A stretch of 64,000 nucleotides of DNA. It comes from Schistocerca nitens. Lineage: Eukaryota; Arthropoda; Insecta; Orthoptera; Acrididae. The notes below the pieces were generated by a model, which saw nothing but the letters and a program-made list of their open reading frames with translations, did not search any database and was not told the DNA's origin. The position numbers and the translations under genes were made by a program. Positions 1 through 10,605 of this stretch are shown piece by piece. Location: NCBI RefSeq assembly GCF_023898315.1, contig NC_064621.1, positions 123,527,521-123,591,520 on the forward strand. Reading direction: 5' to 3'. Positions within the stretch are counted from its first letter, which is position 1; each line of letters opens with the position of its first letter.

Positions 1-670
1 AGGAGCAGCTGGCCACTGTTCGCAAACAGCTGAACGTGCTGATGGCCACGGTCAGCCGTCTTCAGGCTGCTGCCTCGGAGTGTAGCGGCAGTGGGGAGCC
101 TGGTGCGTCGCATGGTACACCCCAGGTGTTACATGCTTCACCCACTGTCCCTGCTGTCGAGACATCTTCGTGGGTACCGGGTGCGGTTGGGCCACCCTCT
201 CCCCAAGGGGAGTGGCGGGTTCAACGGCGTTCGCGTTGCACGAGGCGGAGGGTCAATGTGGAGGCTGGCCGTGTGGCATCGCCCGCTCTGCCTGTGAGTG
301 GACATGTGGCCGTTCCTTCAACAAGATCCGAGCAGGCACACGGGGGGGGGAGGGGTTTATTAGTGATTGGGAGCTCCAACGTTAGGCTGGCGATGGAGCC
401 CCTTAGGGAGATAGCGGAAAGGTCGGGGAAGAAGGCCAATGTTCACTCTGTCTGCTTGCCGGGGGGCCTCATCCGAGATGTGTAGGAGGCCCTGCTGGCG
501 GCGATAGAGAGCACTGGGTGCACCCGACTGCAGATTGTTGCTCATGTCGGCACCAATGATTCCTGCCATCTGGGTTCAGAGGTCATCCTCAGTTCGTACA
601 GGCGGTTGGCGGAGTTGGTGAAGGCGGAAAGCCTTTCTTGCGGGGTGGAATCTAACAATTTGTAGTGTCG
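1..670 (+). pseudogene. LINE ORF1 with SGNH/GDSL-like esterase domain (broken)
   Basis: The frame is open from base 3 and starts a few codons inside ORF1 compared with the related copy at 22721. The Ser/Gly/Pro-rich N-terminal part is followed by LVIGSSNVR (the block carrying the nucleophile Ser), VCLPGGLIRDV and HVGTNDS (the Gly-Thr-Asn-Asp block), the arrangement of the esterase domain in ORF1 of CR1-type LINEs. A TAG at 483-485 replaces a GAG of the other copy, and the frame resumes until about 668. Such ORF1 proteins are thought to bind RNA or lipid and help retrotransposition; this copy cannot make a full product. Confidence 0.75.
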
Positions 671-964
671 TTCCCAGAACTGATGGCGGTCCTCTGGTTT
701 GGAGCCGAGTGGAAGGCTTAAACCAGAGCCTCAGACGATTCTGCGGAGATCTGGGGTGCAAATATCTCGACCTCCGCTATCAGGTGGAGAAATGTAGGGA
801 CCCCCTGAATAGGTCAGGCGTGCACTACACGCAGGAAGCGGCTACAAGGGTAGTGGAGCACGTGTGGAGTGCACATGTGGGTTTTTTTAGGTTAGAGAAT
901 TCCCTCCCTAGGCCCGACAAGACGCCTCCTGAGACGCGACAAGGTAGCAGTAGGCAAACCGCAA

Positions 965-1737
965 CAGGGATTGAAGAGTTCCTAGATAACAGAAAGGAGC
1001 ATGTCATTGCCAATGGAGAGAAGTCTTCCGAAATAAGAGTGATTTCAGGTGTGCCGCAGGGGAGCGTCGTAGGACCGTTGCTACTCACAATATATATAAC
1101 TGACCTTGTGGATAACATCGGAAGTTCACTGAGGCTTTTTGCGGATGATGCTGTAGTACATCGAGAGGTGGTAAGAATTGAAAATTGTACTGAAATGCGG
1201 GAGGATCTGCAACGAATTGATGCATAGTGCAGGGAATGGCAATTAAGTCTCAATGTAGACAAGTGTAAAGTGCTGCGAATACATAGAAAGAAATCTCCTT
1301 TCTCATTTAGCTACAGAATAGCAGGTCAGCAACTGGAAGCAATTAATTCCATAAATTATCTGGGAGTAGGCATATGGTAGAATGACCATATAAAATTAAT
1401 CGTCGGTAAAGCATATGCCAGACTGAGATTCATTGGAAGAATCCTAAGGAAATGCAGTCCGAAAACAAAGGAATACTGCTCACCAGTGTGGGATCCGTAC
1501 CAGATAGGTATGTAGAAGAGATAGAGAAAATCCAAGGGAGAGCAGCGCGCTTCGTTACAGGATCATTTAGTAATCGCGAAAGCGTTACGGAGATGGTAGG
1601 TAGACTCCAGTGGAAGACTCTGCAAGAGAGACGGTCAGTAGCTCGGTACGGGCTTTTGTTGAAGTTTCGAGAATATACCTTCACCGAGGAGTCAAGCAGT
1701 ATATTGCTCCCTCCTACGTATATCTCGTGAAGAGACC
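965..1737 (+). pseudogene. CR1-like LINE ORF2 reverse transcriptase, C-terminal half
   Basis: Translation shows IEEFLDNR, then GVPQGSVVGPLL, then the catalytic FADD box at about 1138-1149, followed by thumb-like sequence and the region LQERRSVARYGLLLKF. A stop at 1225-1227 interrupts the frame shortly after FADD, and the remainder continues in shifted frames. The part is nearly colinear with the minus-strand ORF at 19689-20645. It lacks the endonuclease and RT motifs 0-3, so it is not functional. Confidence 0.8.
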
Positions 1738-1908
1738 ATGAGGATAAAGTCAGAGAGATTAGAGCCCACACAGATGCATACCGACAATCTTTCTTTCCAC
1801 GAACAATACGAGACTAGAATAGAAAGGAGAACCGATAGAGGTACTCAAGGTATCCTCCGCCACACACCATTAGGTGGCTTGCGGAGTATGGATGTAGATG
1901 TAGACGTA

Positions 1909-2057
1909 GATCGTGTCTTAAATAGCGTATGGGTACGAAAAATAGTGCACTGTTTACAATTTAGATTTCATTTTTTTCGTTGTTTCTTTTCGAATCTGCT
2001 CGGATAAGGCAGCTACTGTGTGACTGTGTTGCAGACCGACACGGCAGCCGCTCGAAG
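1909..2057 (+). other. Region immediately upstream of the host gene start codon
   Basis: About 150 bp separate the 3' end of the LINE from the ATG at 2058. A T-rich stretch (1966-1993) and the sequence TGTTGCAG ending at 2034 form a plausible 3' splice acceptor. The ATG exon may therefore begin at 2035 and be preceded by an untranslated exon outside the window. I see no convincing TATA box or initiator. Whether this is promoter or intron cannot be decided from sequence alone. Confidence 0.35.
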
Positions 2058-2318
2058 ATGTACGCCCGCACGCTGCTGGCAGTGTGCGCAGCAGCGGCTG
2101 TGGCCACCGGCTGCGCTGCGGCCGCCGCCCCCGCCGCCGCCCCCGCCGCCGCCGCCGCCGCCCCCGCAGCGTGGCACGCTCCGCCCCCTCACGAGGAGCG
2201 CGCCGCTCCCTTCGTGACGGGCAGCCGCGGCGGCTACGGCTACGGCGGAGACTCGAGCCGCGACGCGCGCCGCAGATCCGCCCCCCGCCGACTCGTCTAC
2301 TACGCGGACCTACCCGAC
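2058..2318 (+). CDS. Host gene exon 1 (secreted Ala/Pro/Tyr-rich protein, N-terminus)
   Basis: Starts with MYARTLLAVCAAAAVATGC, a signal-peptide-like N-terminus (hydrophobic core about residues 5-18). An Ala/Pro tract encoded by GCC repeats follows (residues about 20-39), then HAPPPHEER, GGYGYGGD and the basic SRDARRRSAPRR before LVYYADLPD. The exon is 261 nt, exactly 87 codons. It ends at a strong donor, GAC|GTGAGT (GT at 2319), so intron 1 is phase 0. Third codon positions are almost all G or C, unlike the AT-rich surroundings, which argues for a real coding exon. It joins in frame to 34102 and 39723. The family is not recognised; a secreted structural protein or a peptide precursor are both possible. 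Confidence 0.7.
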
Positions 2319-2600
2319 GTGAGTACCTCGACACTGCCGCAACAGTCCCGATACACACGCCCGTGGAACCAGGTTTAAACCGTCGCCCGGGCAGTCTGAT
2401 TAAATTGACTAAACCATTTTCGGCTTTAGGCTGCGTTATTCTGTAACGGAAAAACAACTGCACTGAGTGTTCTATGAATCCTCGACAGCCAAGTAACTTT
2501 TGTCCAGAAGCAAAATATAGAAAGTGTACCGAGCAACTGTTGGTTTGCTGCCGTCGGAACATTAACATCTCCTTAAATAACTCTCAGTATTGTTCACTCA

Positions 2601-2885
2601 CAAGGGGAGGCCACGACGTTTGGAACGCGGATTTACTTCAAACTTCGTGCACTCGTAGTACTCCATTAGGACAACAAAATGTGTAAGCAGTAGAGCGTAC
2701 TTCTCAAGCGTTATTGAGAAAATCGCAAGATAATTTCGATCGTCAAATATATACCTGTGCGTGGCCGTTTTTGCCACGAAGCGGCGGCTGTCGAGTGGGG
2801 TAAAAAAAAAAAAAAAAAAAAAAATGGGTAGTGTTCAAGCCCCGTAATTGCTGGATCGCTGGATCGAGTCCCGTTCGCCAGGTTT
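2601..2885 (+). repeat. Left terminal inverted repeat with tRNA-like sequence
   Basis: Matches the reverse complement of 5372-5621 with scattered substitutions. The inner part resembles a tRNA-like pol III promoter: an A-box-like GTCGAGTGGGG interrupted by a run of about 23 A (2803-2824), and a B-box-like GGATCGAGTCC at about 2861-2871. The A run and a duplicated CTGGATCG are absent from the right arm, so they arose after the arms diverged. Confidence 0.7.
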
Positions 2886-3020
2886 TTTATTTTTAACACA
2901 GTCATTTTTTTACTATTTATGTTACAATTGATATAATGGGAAAAATACGTGTAATCGGATGAGCGTTTATTAAATTTACGATGTTATTTGGCAGTTTACA
3001 AATTTTTTCTATCACAAATA

Positions 3021-3149
3021 AGGATCTATGCGCCCAAACTGCGTGAAAATGTAATCACATGTCATTTCTAGTATAATATATTCGTCCAATGAATACCCGT
3101 TTATCATCTGCATTCGTTCTTGGTGTAGCAATTTTAATGGCCAGTAGTG
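3021..3149 (+). mobile_element. Terminal 129 bp of a Tc1-A element, copied from the opposite arm
   Basis: The segment ends in the standard Tc1-A terminus GGCCAGTAGTG followed by TA. It shares private variants with the Tc1 at 3980-5369 (GCGCCCAAACTGCG and CATTTCTAG) that the other copies in the window lack. It is followed by a second copy of the AT-rich arm already present at 2893-3019. The simplest reading is that 3022-3360 is an inverted copy of 3770-4107. Confidence 0.75.
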
Positions 3150-3979
3150 TATTTGTAACACAGTCATTTTCTTAACTATTTATATTACAATTGATATAAT
3201 GGGAATAATACGTGTAATCGGATGAACTTTTATTAAATTTACAATGTTATTTGACAGTTACAAATTTTTATTATCACAAATAATATAATTTTCATAACTA
3301 TCGACTAGTAAACGACCAAACGCATTAAGTGATACTGAAAATATATGCTTGTCCGTGATTTGAGAAATCCCTTATACCTGGAAGGAGCCCGAAACTACTT
3401 GTTACCTCCAAATTTTCGGCTTTCGAAAGATGTGCAATTAATCGTCGCTTTAGACATTACGAGTACAATGGCAGGACGGTATTTTTCGTAAAAACATGGA
3501 AAACATCAAGTTAAACGGCACCAGCTACATTGAATAAATACTGTTTCCGCGTACGCAAGGACTTTTGAGGTTTTCCGTTGAAAAACAAACCTCGTTGACA
3601 TTTAAAAAACCTTTCTTTCAGCCGATAATATGGAAGCAAACCATGAATAAAGCAGCAGTTCCTCAAATATCGGCGCTGATAATTGATCATACAGTATCGA
3701 GTGCATTTTAACAGCGTCTTAACGAGAAGCAATTTCTCGTTCTTTTTCGATTAAATACGAACAATTTTGAAGACACGGACAAAAAGACATTTTCAGTATC
3801 ACTTTATGCGTTGGGTCGTTTACTAGTCGATAGTTATGAAAATTATATTATTTGTGATAATAAAATTTGTATAATGTCAAATTACATTGTAAATTTAATA
3901 AAAGTTCATCCGATTAACGTATTTTCCCATTATATCAATTGTAATATAAATAGTAAAGAAAATGACTGTGTTACAAATA

Positions 3980-5369
3980 CACTACTGGCCATTAAAATTG
4001 CTACACCAAGAACATATGCAGATGATAAACGGGTATTCATTGGACAAGTATATTATACTAGAAATGACATGTGATTACATTTTCACGCAGTTTGGGCGCA
4101 TAGATCCCGAGAATCGGTACCCAGAACAACCACCTCTGGCCGTAATAACGGCCTTCATACGCCTGGACAGTGAGTCAAACACAGCTTGCATGCCGTGAAC
4201 AGGTACAGCTGCCCATGGAGCTTCAACACGATACCACAGTTCATCAAGAGTAGTGACTGGCGTATTGTGACGGCCAGTTGCTCGGCCACCATTGACCACA
4301 CGTTTTCAATTGGTGAGAGATCTGGAGAATGTGCTGGCCAGGACAGCAGTCGAACATTTTCTGTATCCAGAAAGGCCCGTACAGCACCTGCAACATGCGG
4401 TTGTGCATTAGCCTGCTGAAATGTAGGGTTTCACAGGGATCGAATGAGGGGTAGAGCCACGGGTCGTAACACGTCTGAAATGTAACGTCCACTGTTCAAA
4501 GTGCCGTCAATGCGAACAAGAGGTGACCGAAACGTGTAACCAATGGCACCCCATACCATCACGCCGGGTGATACGCCCGTATGGTGATAACGAATACACG
4601 CCTCCAGTGTGCGTTCACCGCGATGTCGCCAAACACAGATGCGACCATCATGATGCTGTAAAGAGAACCTGGATTCATCCGAACAAATGACGTTTTACCA
4701 TTCGTGCACCCAGGTTCGTCGTTGAGTACACCATCGCAGGCGCTCCTCTCTGTCATGCAGCGTCAAGGAAACCGCAGCCATGGTCTCCGAGCTGATAGTC
4801 CGTGCTGCTGCAAACGTTGTCGAACTGTTCGTGCAGATGGTTGTTGTCTTGCAAACGTCCTCATCTGTTGACTCAGGGATCGAGACGTGGCTGCACGATC
4901 CGTTACAGCCATGCGGATAAGATGCCTGTCTCTCGACTGCTGGTGATACGAGGCCATTGGGATCCAGCACGGCGTTCCTGAACCCACCGATTCCATATTC
5001 TGCTAACAGTCATTGGATGTCAAGCAACGCGAGCAGCAATGTCGCGATACGATAAACCGCAATCGCGATAGGCCACAATCCGACCTTTATCAAAGTCGGA
5101 AACGTGATGGTACGCATTTCTCCTCCTTACACGAGGCATACAACAACGTTTCACGAGGCAACGCCGGTCAACTGCTGTTTGTGTATGAGAAATCGGTTGG
5201 AAACTATTCTCATGTCAGCAAGTTGTAGGTGTCGCCACCGGCGCGAACCTTGTGTGAATGCTCTGAAAATCTAATCGTTTGCATATCACAGCATCTTCTT
5301 CCTGTCGGTTAAATTTCGCGTCTGTAGCACGGCATCTACGTGGTGTAGCAATTTTAATGGCCAGTAGTG
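3980..5369 (-). mobile_element. Tc1-A element, copy 1 (full length, degenerate)
   Basis: About 1390 bp, with terminal inverted repeats starting CACTACTGGCCATTAAAA at both ends and TA duplications at 3978-3979 and 5370-5371. The minus strand carries a Tc1 transposase relic: the region near 4490-5000 encodes the HTH part and the first catalytic domain in several frames, and 4075-4300 encodes the C-terminus. Frameshifts and stops interrupt all of it. The right edge abuts the right arm of the foldback element exactly, so the Tc1 is younger than the foldback insertion. Confidence 0.85.
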
Positions 5370-5371
5370 TA

Positions 5372-5621
5372 AAAAAGAAAAACTGACGAACGGGACTCGA
5401 TCCAGCGATTACGAGGCTTGGACGCTACCCACTCGGCCGCCGCCGCTTCACGGCAAAAACGGCCACGCACAGGTATATATTTGACGACCGAATTTATCTT
5501 GCGATTTTCTCAATAACGCTTGAGAAGTACGCGCTACTGCTTACACATTGTCCTAATAGAGTACTACGAGTGTACAAAGTCTGAAGTAAATCCGCGTTCC
5601 AAACGTCGTGGCCTCCCCTTG
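5372..5621 (-). repeat. Right terminal inverted repeat with tRNA-like sequence
   Basis: Reverse complement of the left arm. On the minus strand it reads an A-box-like GGCCGAGTGGGTAGCG followed about 25 nt later by a B-box-like GGATCGAGTCCCG, so it keeps a more complete tRNA-like module than the left arm. It probably derives from a tRNA-related SINE trapped in a palindrome. Confidence 0.7.
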
Positions 5622-6264
5622 TCATTAATCATTTTCCTGTACTAAGGAACTATTCAGAAACGGTTCGTAGTGTACGATTCACATAAGCACGACGCTGCTA
5701 GAAACGTAACACAGATTGGACACCGGTCATACAGTCAACCGTCAGGAAAGCGCACATACCCGGACAAAGTAACTGGTCCAGTTGCAGGAGTTGAAACTAA
5801 ACAAATAGAAACGCAGTCACAATGCACACCGAGCGTTCAGTCAACTGTCTTCAGTTTAAAGTTTCTGTGAGTACAATGACGGAGAGAAGTACAAAAGCTA
5901 CTCATCTATGGAGGCATAAGGTGAGGAGAATGGTTTGCAATCATTTTTCCCTGTCTGCAATATGCGTACACGTATCACAGTATTGTAGTGCTTTTGAACG
6001 ATGTACTTGGTTCACTAAAGGTAAGTAGTTCACGTAGTTCACTGGAAACTGCATCGGCATTACTTTTGTTTTATTGCAGCTGCAGGGAACCGCAATGCTA
6101 CTCAGGCAAAGGTGCTCCACAGCCGACAGGAGTTCACCTTACTGACGGTTCACTGAACGACCACCGTGCAGTTTCTTTTTGTTTACCGTCGGCACCAGCA
6201 ACTGGACGCATGTCGTTACCCAGGGTACCTGCACCTTCCCCACGGTCGCCTGAATGAGTAGTGT
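5622..6264. other. Intronic stretch without recognised features
   Basis: Short open frames of up to 89 codons occur on the + strand (for example 5988-6257) but show no domain, signal peptide or codon bias. Nothing else is recognised here. Confidence 0.4.
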
Positions 6265-6480
6265 GAGAGAGAGGTGGGGGGGATTAGTGTTTAACGTCCC
6301 GTCGACAACGAGGTCATTAGAGACGGATCACAAGCTCGGATTGGGAATGATGGAGAAGCAAATTGGCCGTGCCCTATCGAAGGAACCATCCCGTCATTTG
6401 TCTTAACCGATCTAGGAAACACACGGAAAACCTAAATTGGGAGGGGGGTCTGAAGCGTCGTCCTCCCGAATGACAAAAGT
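6265..6480 (-). repeat. Orthopteran SINE-like repeat, head truncated
   Basis: The stretch from GGGATTAGTGTTTAACGTCC to CGTCCTCCCGAATG matches, from memory, a repeat common in grasshopper DNA whose complete copies carry a tRNA-like head on the minus strand just beyond this point. Here the copy stops before the head. No clear target duplication was found. Confidence 0.55.
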
Positions 6481-6935
6481 GCATTTTGTGTTACGTTTTT
6501 AATAACGTCATATGAACGTGAACGGTTCACTGCAAGACGTTTTTCAACAGGTGTTGAACAGTGGACACGGGTTATCGCATAAAAAATACTGGGTGCTACT
6601 TAAAAAAGTCGTATTGCTGTTCATATGATTGTTATAAACACAGTTACATATAAGGCAACCATGCTGATAGACTGTGATCCAGGTAGCTAAAAACATTTGC
6701 TCAACACAGTTTTTACTTTTGCTTCTGGACAAAAAAAGTTCTTTGGGGATAATACCCAACTTGACGATTCTGGACTGTCACTGGGCATTCAGAGTGACGA
6801 CGCTTGTGCAGCAGTGCTGATGCGAAGGTCATTGCATGTCCATTGCCAGTAGGTGGCTCGCAGGTCAGCAGCTTGTAGCCGAGAGCAGAGTTCTCCCGCT
6901 GCAAGGGATCGCTGCTGCATGGCGCCTCGCTACAT
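6481..6935. other. Intronic stretch without recognised features
   Basis: No repeat end, domain or coding signal was recognised. Short frames (for example 6544-6759 on the minus strand) look random. Confidence 0.35.
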
Positions 6936-7942
6936 CCTCACTGATACGTTTATCCATATATTCGCAACCAACTCTCCAAATAGATTAATTCTCAACGACC
7001 TGATTTCTTCACCTGGCTTGTGTGCTCATGGTGTTATATTCATGACGTACTCTTTTCAATGGCCAAGAACAAACCATAAGTGGCAGCTTTTAGAGATTTT
7101 AACCGCATCAATGTGTCTGAGCTTACAGCTGACGCCTGTGGTATTTCTTGGCAGACAAAGACAGGAAATAACTTTGACATAAACAATGAAGTATCCAACT
7201 TCACTAAGAGACTTAATAATGTATACGACAAATACGCACCTCTGAAACAGTAAGAGTAGGGAGGAAACAAACACCATGGCTTACAGACCACCTAAGACAC
7301 CTTCTGAGTGTCAGAGTTGCAGCAACGGGACGTACAAATGGTAGCTGACCTTTGATAGTTGTCTTACCCACCAGCAAGTACGCAGTCGAATTAGTCGATC
7401 TGTGAGAAATGTTAAGATCAGGAATTCCCATTTGCTAAATAAGGACTTTCACAAACCAGCCATTTGGAAAAATCTACGAGGTCTATGTATAGCCAAACCG
7501 AAATCTTCAGCTGAACCTCTAGTTCTTATTAAGGATCCAAATGAGTATTTCAACACGCCGACATCCTTACTTGATCAACACATAAGGACACAAACTATCG
7601 ATTCCGTTAAAGTTCAGTGGGTGGTACAAACGAAAAACTTTTTCTGCATCTGGAGGTCAATTGCACAATTTTGTTCTGCAGCTGCAGGGCGCGATAGTAT
7701 AAAAGTCCAAATAATCAGTCGTCTGGTCGAACTTTTACTGCCCAAAATAACGAACATTTTTAACCATTGTCTACCGCCAGCATATTTTCAACAGCCTGGA
7801 AGGAGGGACTCATAAACCCGTTACCCAAGAAGGAATCTGCGAGACAGTCCTCCGACTACAGGTCCATTTGCATTCTACCAGAAGTGTCCGAGGCTTCAGA
7901 ATACATAATTCAGGAACAACTCTCTAATTATTTAATCAAATA
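6936..7942 (+). pseudogene. Jockey/CR1-like LINE ORF2 fragment
   Basis: Translations in changing frames show the end of an APE-type endonuclease (NDLISSPGL near 7000), a linker with GNNFDINNEVSNFTKRLN, and the start of a reverse transcriptase with INPLPKKES, SDYRSICILP and EYIIQEQLSNYL at about 7810-7940. Frameshifts separate the pieces, and the longest open part is 7402-7815. The sequence ends abruptly at about 7942, where an oppositely oriented LINE ORF1 fragment begins. No catalytic FADD box is present. Confidence 0.65.
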
Positions 7943-8870
7943 ACATCTTAGATGAATACTAGTGTACGAGTCGAAGAAGCCTTTGATGTTGAGACTGCCC
8001 ACTCGGCTCCAAACCAAAGGAACAATGCTGCAAAGTACGAGCTTGGCTTGCACCCCATACACGAAGTTATCAGCTTTCACCACCTCCTTCAACCACCTAC
8101 ATGGTCTCAGAATGCATGCAATAGGCGTCATTGGTGCCGACATGACCAACAAGTTGCAGACGACTGCACCCTGCATGTTCGATAGTCGCAGGCAAGGCCA
8201 TCTGCAGCTCTGGGATGGGGCACCCCAGTAGACATACTGAGAGCACATTGGCTTTCTTTCCAGTCCTGAATACTATCTACCTAACGGGCTCCATAACGCG
8301 CATAACTTTGGAGCTCCCAATAACTAGCAGACCTCTTCCCACGTGTAGGAAAACGGAACACCTACAGCTGTCCTTACGATGTTATTTATCGTGTAGCTAC
8401 CACTTTCGGTGCTTCATTGCACCATCTTCAGGCCTTAGTTGATGCTGAAGAGGTTTTCACGATCCATATATACGATGCATCAGTGACCAAAATAGCTGGT
8501 CTCCAACCATAAACTGTCAATTCCCACGTGTATCTGCTCGAAGCTTGCTGAAGGAACGGCCATCTGTTCACTCACTGGGTGAATAGGCGAGGCCATATGG
8601 TCAGCCTCCATATTGGCCCTCCACCTCGATGGGCACGAACGTGTTACCACCCACCACTCACTCTGCTGTGAGGGCGGATCTACCGCGTCGGATACACTAG
8701 GAGGTGTGTCAGCAGCAGAGCCTGTGTGCGAAACAAGCGATACCTGAGGTGCCCCGAGCAACGCGACAGATTCTCCGTCAACGCTACACCCTGAGGCAGC
8801 AGCCATAGCTGTATGCGAACTGTAACCCGCTCCTCCTGTGTCCGCACACTGCACGAACACTTCCTAAACG
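7943..8870 (-). pseudogene. CR1-like LINE ORF1 fragment (diverged SGNH type)
   Basis: On the minus strand the frame at 8860-8480 resembles the N-terminal part of the ORF1 proteins at 1-670 and 22721 (SGCSVDGES, GAPQVSLVSH, DPPSQQSEW). The part at 8248-7928 resembles the esterase C-terminal region (LCSIVPLVWSRVGSLN). The copy is more diverged than A or B and is frameshifted. An unrelated repeat interrupts it at about 8376-8470. Confidence 0.6.
8376..8470. repeat. Short interspersed repeat inserted in LINE ORF1 relic
   Basis: The segment GTTATTTATCGTGTAGCTAC to about GTTTTCACGATCC has no counterpart in the other ORF1 copies and interrupts the homology. It contains CACTTTCGGTGCTTCATTGC, a motif I recall from insect interspersed repeats. 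Family and exact ends are uncertain. Confidence 0.4.
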
Positions 8871-9229
8871 AGCTAGCAAGCCTAACTGAAGAAGTAAACT
8901 ATCAAAGCAGACATAAACCTATATATGGAACTTACTACACTCCTGATGTATCACCAATGGACGCTGATGTGTAATGAGCTGTGTAGCTGGTTGTTAAGAA
9001 GAAATTAAAAATGCGCCACAGATTGCCTGAATTTACACTTACAGTTAAAAACGTTAGATTAAAACTAATAGAAAAACACACATGAAATTTAAGAAACATG
9101 CTGTTAGGATAACACAAGAGATGTGAACTGGCGACATCAGAGGGCCTGGCACTCCCTACCTCCCCCTGTGACCATCTCCTCCTCTCCCTATTTGTGTCCA
9201 TCCCCTCCTTCCCCCTTACTGTCTCTCCT
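8871..9229. other. Intronic stretch without recognised features
   Basis: It contains a C/T-rich strip (9150-9230) that may be part of a transposon tail. No coding or repeat assignment can be supported. Confidence 0.3.
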
Positions 9230-9712
9230 TGAATCAAGGGGCTGATATTTGGTAGCATTTTCTGAATGATCGTCGAAGAAGCACTGTTGGTACACATATC
9301 AGCCCCTTGGTTCATCTGGTCGGTCAGCTGCTCCACAGCTGCACGTCTAATCGCCTGTACACATCTTCACAGCTGTCATTCACCTCCGTCATTTATGGCC
9401 CGTAATGCACTACAGCTTCTTCGTCGCCGTTTTTGGGTAGTGCCTTTTTGCCGCGCACGATATACTTTAACCATGGCAGTAAGCAAACTCAGCCGTTTCG
9501 ATAATGCTTCCACCCTTGGCCCAGAAGCCAATGATGTAACCCCCCTGGACGTCAGATAAATCATTCCGTTTCCGCATTATGCCAACGACTGCACTGTTTT
9601 CCGCTTTATATACCCTCCACTGCTAGTGCTCCCACCTGCCGTCTGTGAGTGGTTATTGCACGTTGGCGTCGAACGTAGCCGGTGGTCACATTATTGTCAC
9701 TGGTTCATGTAT
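9230..9712 (-). pseudogene. Tc1-like element (family C), 5' half
   Basis: On the minus strand a TIR-like end (ACCAGTGACAATAATGTGACC, about 9690-9710) is followed by an HTH-containing transposase N-terminus. In shifted frames it reads RKRNDLSDVQ, GFWAKGGSI, VKVYRARQKGTTQKRRRR and VEQLTDQMNQGAD. The latter matches the paired-like DNA-binding region of Tc1 transposases. The catalytic part is absent here but appears on the opposite strand at 9974-10605. Confidence 0.65.
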
Positions 9713-9844
9713 TTTGGACATTGCCATGTATAATAGTTGTGGTGCCGTTGAAACTCTATTAGTAATTATTCTGTAAGACGTATGGAAACGTGTATGATGT
9801 TCCGTCTCTCACAATAGTGGAATTCTTATTGCCAACCAAGAGCG

Positions 9845-9973
9845 TTTCCTCTCATATGGTCTGGAGGTCGACTATCCCTGTATTTCCGAAAATGTTCGTA
9901 GGTAATTACAGTTTGCTGTGATCTGCATTTCCTCTCATCTGGTCTGGAGGCCGCACTACCCCTACATTTCCGA
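9845..9973 (+). repeat. Two imperfect 45-bp direct repeats
   Basis: TTTCCTCTCATATGGTCTGG (9845) recurs with substitutions at 9928, about 83 bp later, each copy ending in a TTTCCGA motif. A related TTCTCATCTGGTC occurs near 13783. Their origin is unclear. Confidence 0.5.
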
Positions 9974-10605
9974 AATATAAGTACAATTTAGTATTCCGTA
10001 CTGAGTGGCGATAGGTGGTCTTTGCAGATGAATCATGTTACATCGGACAGATAGCCGTGGGCGTGTACGGCGAGATACGTCTGAGAGCAACACTTTCAGG
10101 CTGGAGGAGGGAGCTTTATTCTCTGGGGGAATGTTTTTGTGGCATACCTTGGGTGATCTCGTCATTCTGGAAGGCGTAATGGATCAACAAAAGTGCGCAT
10201 CTATCCCTGGGGGACCATGTCCTATCCTAAAGGCAGTTTGTTTTTCCTAGGCATGATGACATCTAGAGTAGGACAATGCAACGTGTCACACAGCTCGCAT
10301 TGTACGTGCGTGGTTTGAAGAGCACCAGGATTTGTTTAGCGTACTCCCATGGCCACCAAACTCCCAGATTTTAAACCCAATTGAGGTCTATGGAACCACC
10401 TCGATCAGGGAGTTCGCGTCATGGACTCTGAACGGAGAAATCTAGCGCAGCTGACCACAGCACTGGAGTCGGCATGACTTCACATCCCAGTCAGTACCTT
10501 CCAAAACCTAGTTGACTCTCTTGCTGTGTATTTTCTCGCAATGGTCTGCACTGCAAAAGGTGATTATTAAGGCTTTTGACAGGAGGTCACATTAATGTGA
10601 CTGGA
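9974..10605 (+). pseudogene. Tc1-like element (family C), 3' half
   Basis: The + strand encodes a Tc1 catalytic region in broken frames. Seen are VFADES (first Asp), a degraded second-Asp block, WFEEHQD, a short Pro-rich stretch followed by NPIE (third acidic residue), MDSERRNLAQLTTALES, and an end GGTCACATTAATGTGACTGG at about 10585-10604. That end is the inverse of the TIR near 9690-9710. The two halves thus look like one family but point in opposite directions. Confidence 0.65.

Larger units (their letters stand above)
1..1908 (+). mobile_element. CR1-like LINE copy A, internally deleted
   Basis: This is a non-LTR retrotransposon entering from the left edge of the window. Order seen: an ORF1 with an SGNH/GDSL-esterase-like domain (to about 670), an inter-ORF stretch, then directly the C-terminal half of a reverse transcriptase (from 965), a 3' part, and a GATGTA-type terminal repeat at about 1886-1908. 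The endonuclease and the RT N-terminus are missing. Comparison with the fuller copy on the minus strand at 19122-22760 shows a clean jump of about 1.74 kb at a GGA microhomology near position 969. There is no poly(A) tail; the end is a short tandem repeat, as in CR1/L2-type elements. It stops about 150 bp before the host gene start codon. Confidence 0.85.
2601..5621. mobile_element. Foldback element with about 250-280 bp inverted arms containing a tRNA-like module
   Basis: The left end (from 2601, CAAGGGGAGGCCACG) is repeated in inverse orientation ending at 5621. The match continues inward for about 250-280 bp and then into AT-rich inner arms (2893-3019 and 3152-3360 on the left, 3770-3979 on the right). 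The flanks show only a possible TCA repeat. No transposase of its own is visible, so it looks non-autonomous. A Tc1 is inserted in the right arm and a copy of that Tc1 end appears in the left arm. It lies in intron 1 of the host gene. Confidence 0.75.

Noticed and set aside
1..670. SGNH esterase as a host enzyme
   Set aside because: Linked to RT sequence, present in several broken copies in the window, and typical of CR1-type ORF1.
2020..2446. Poly-Pro and Arg-rich frames overlapping exon 1, and a 204-codon minus-strand frame
   Set aside because: Produced by the GCC repeat read in other frames. No signal peptide or splice consistency.
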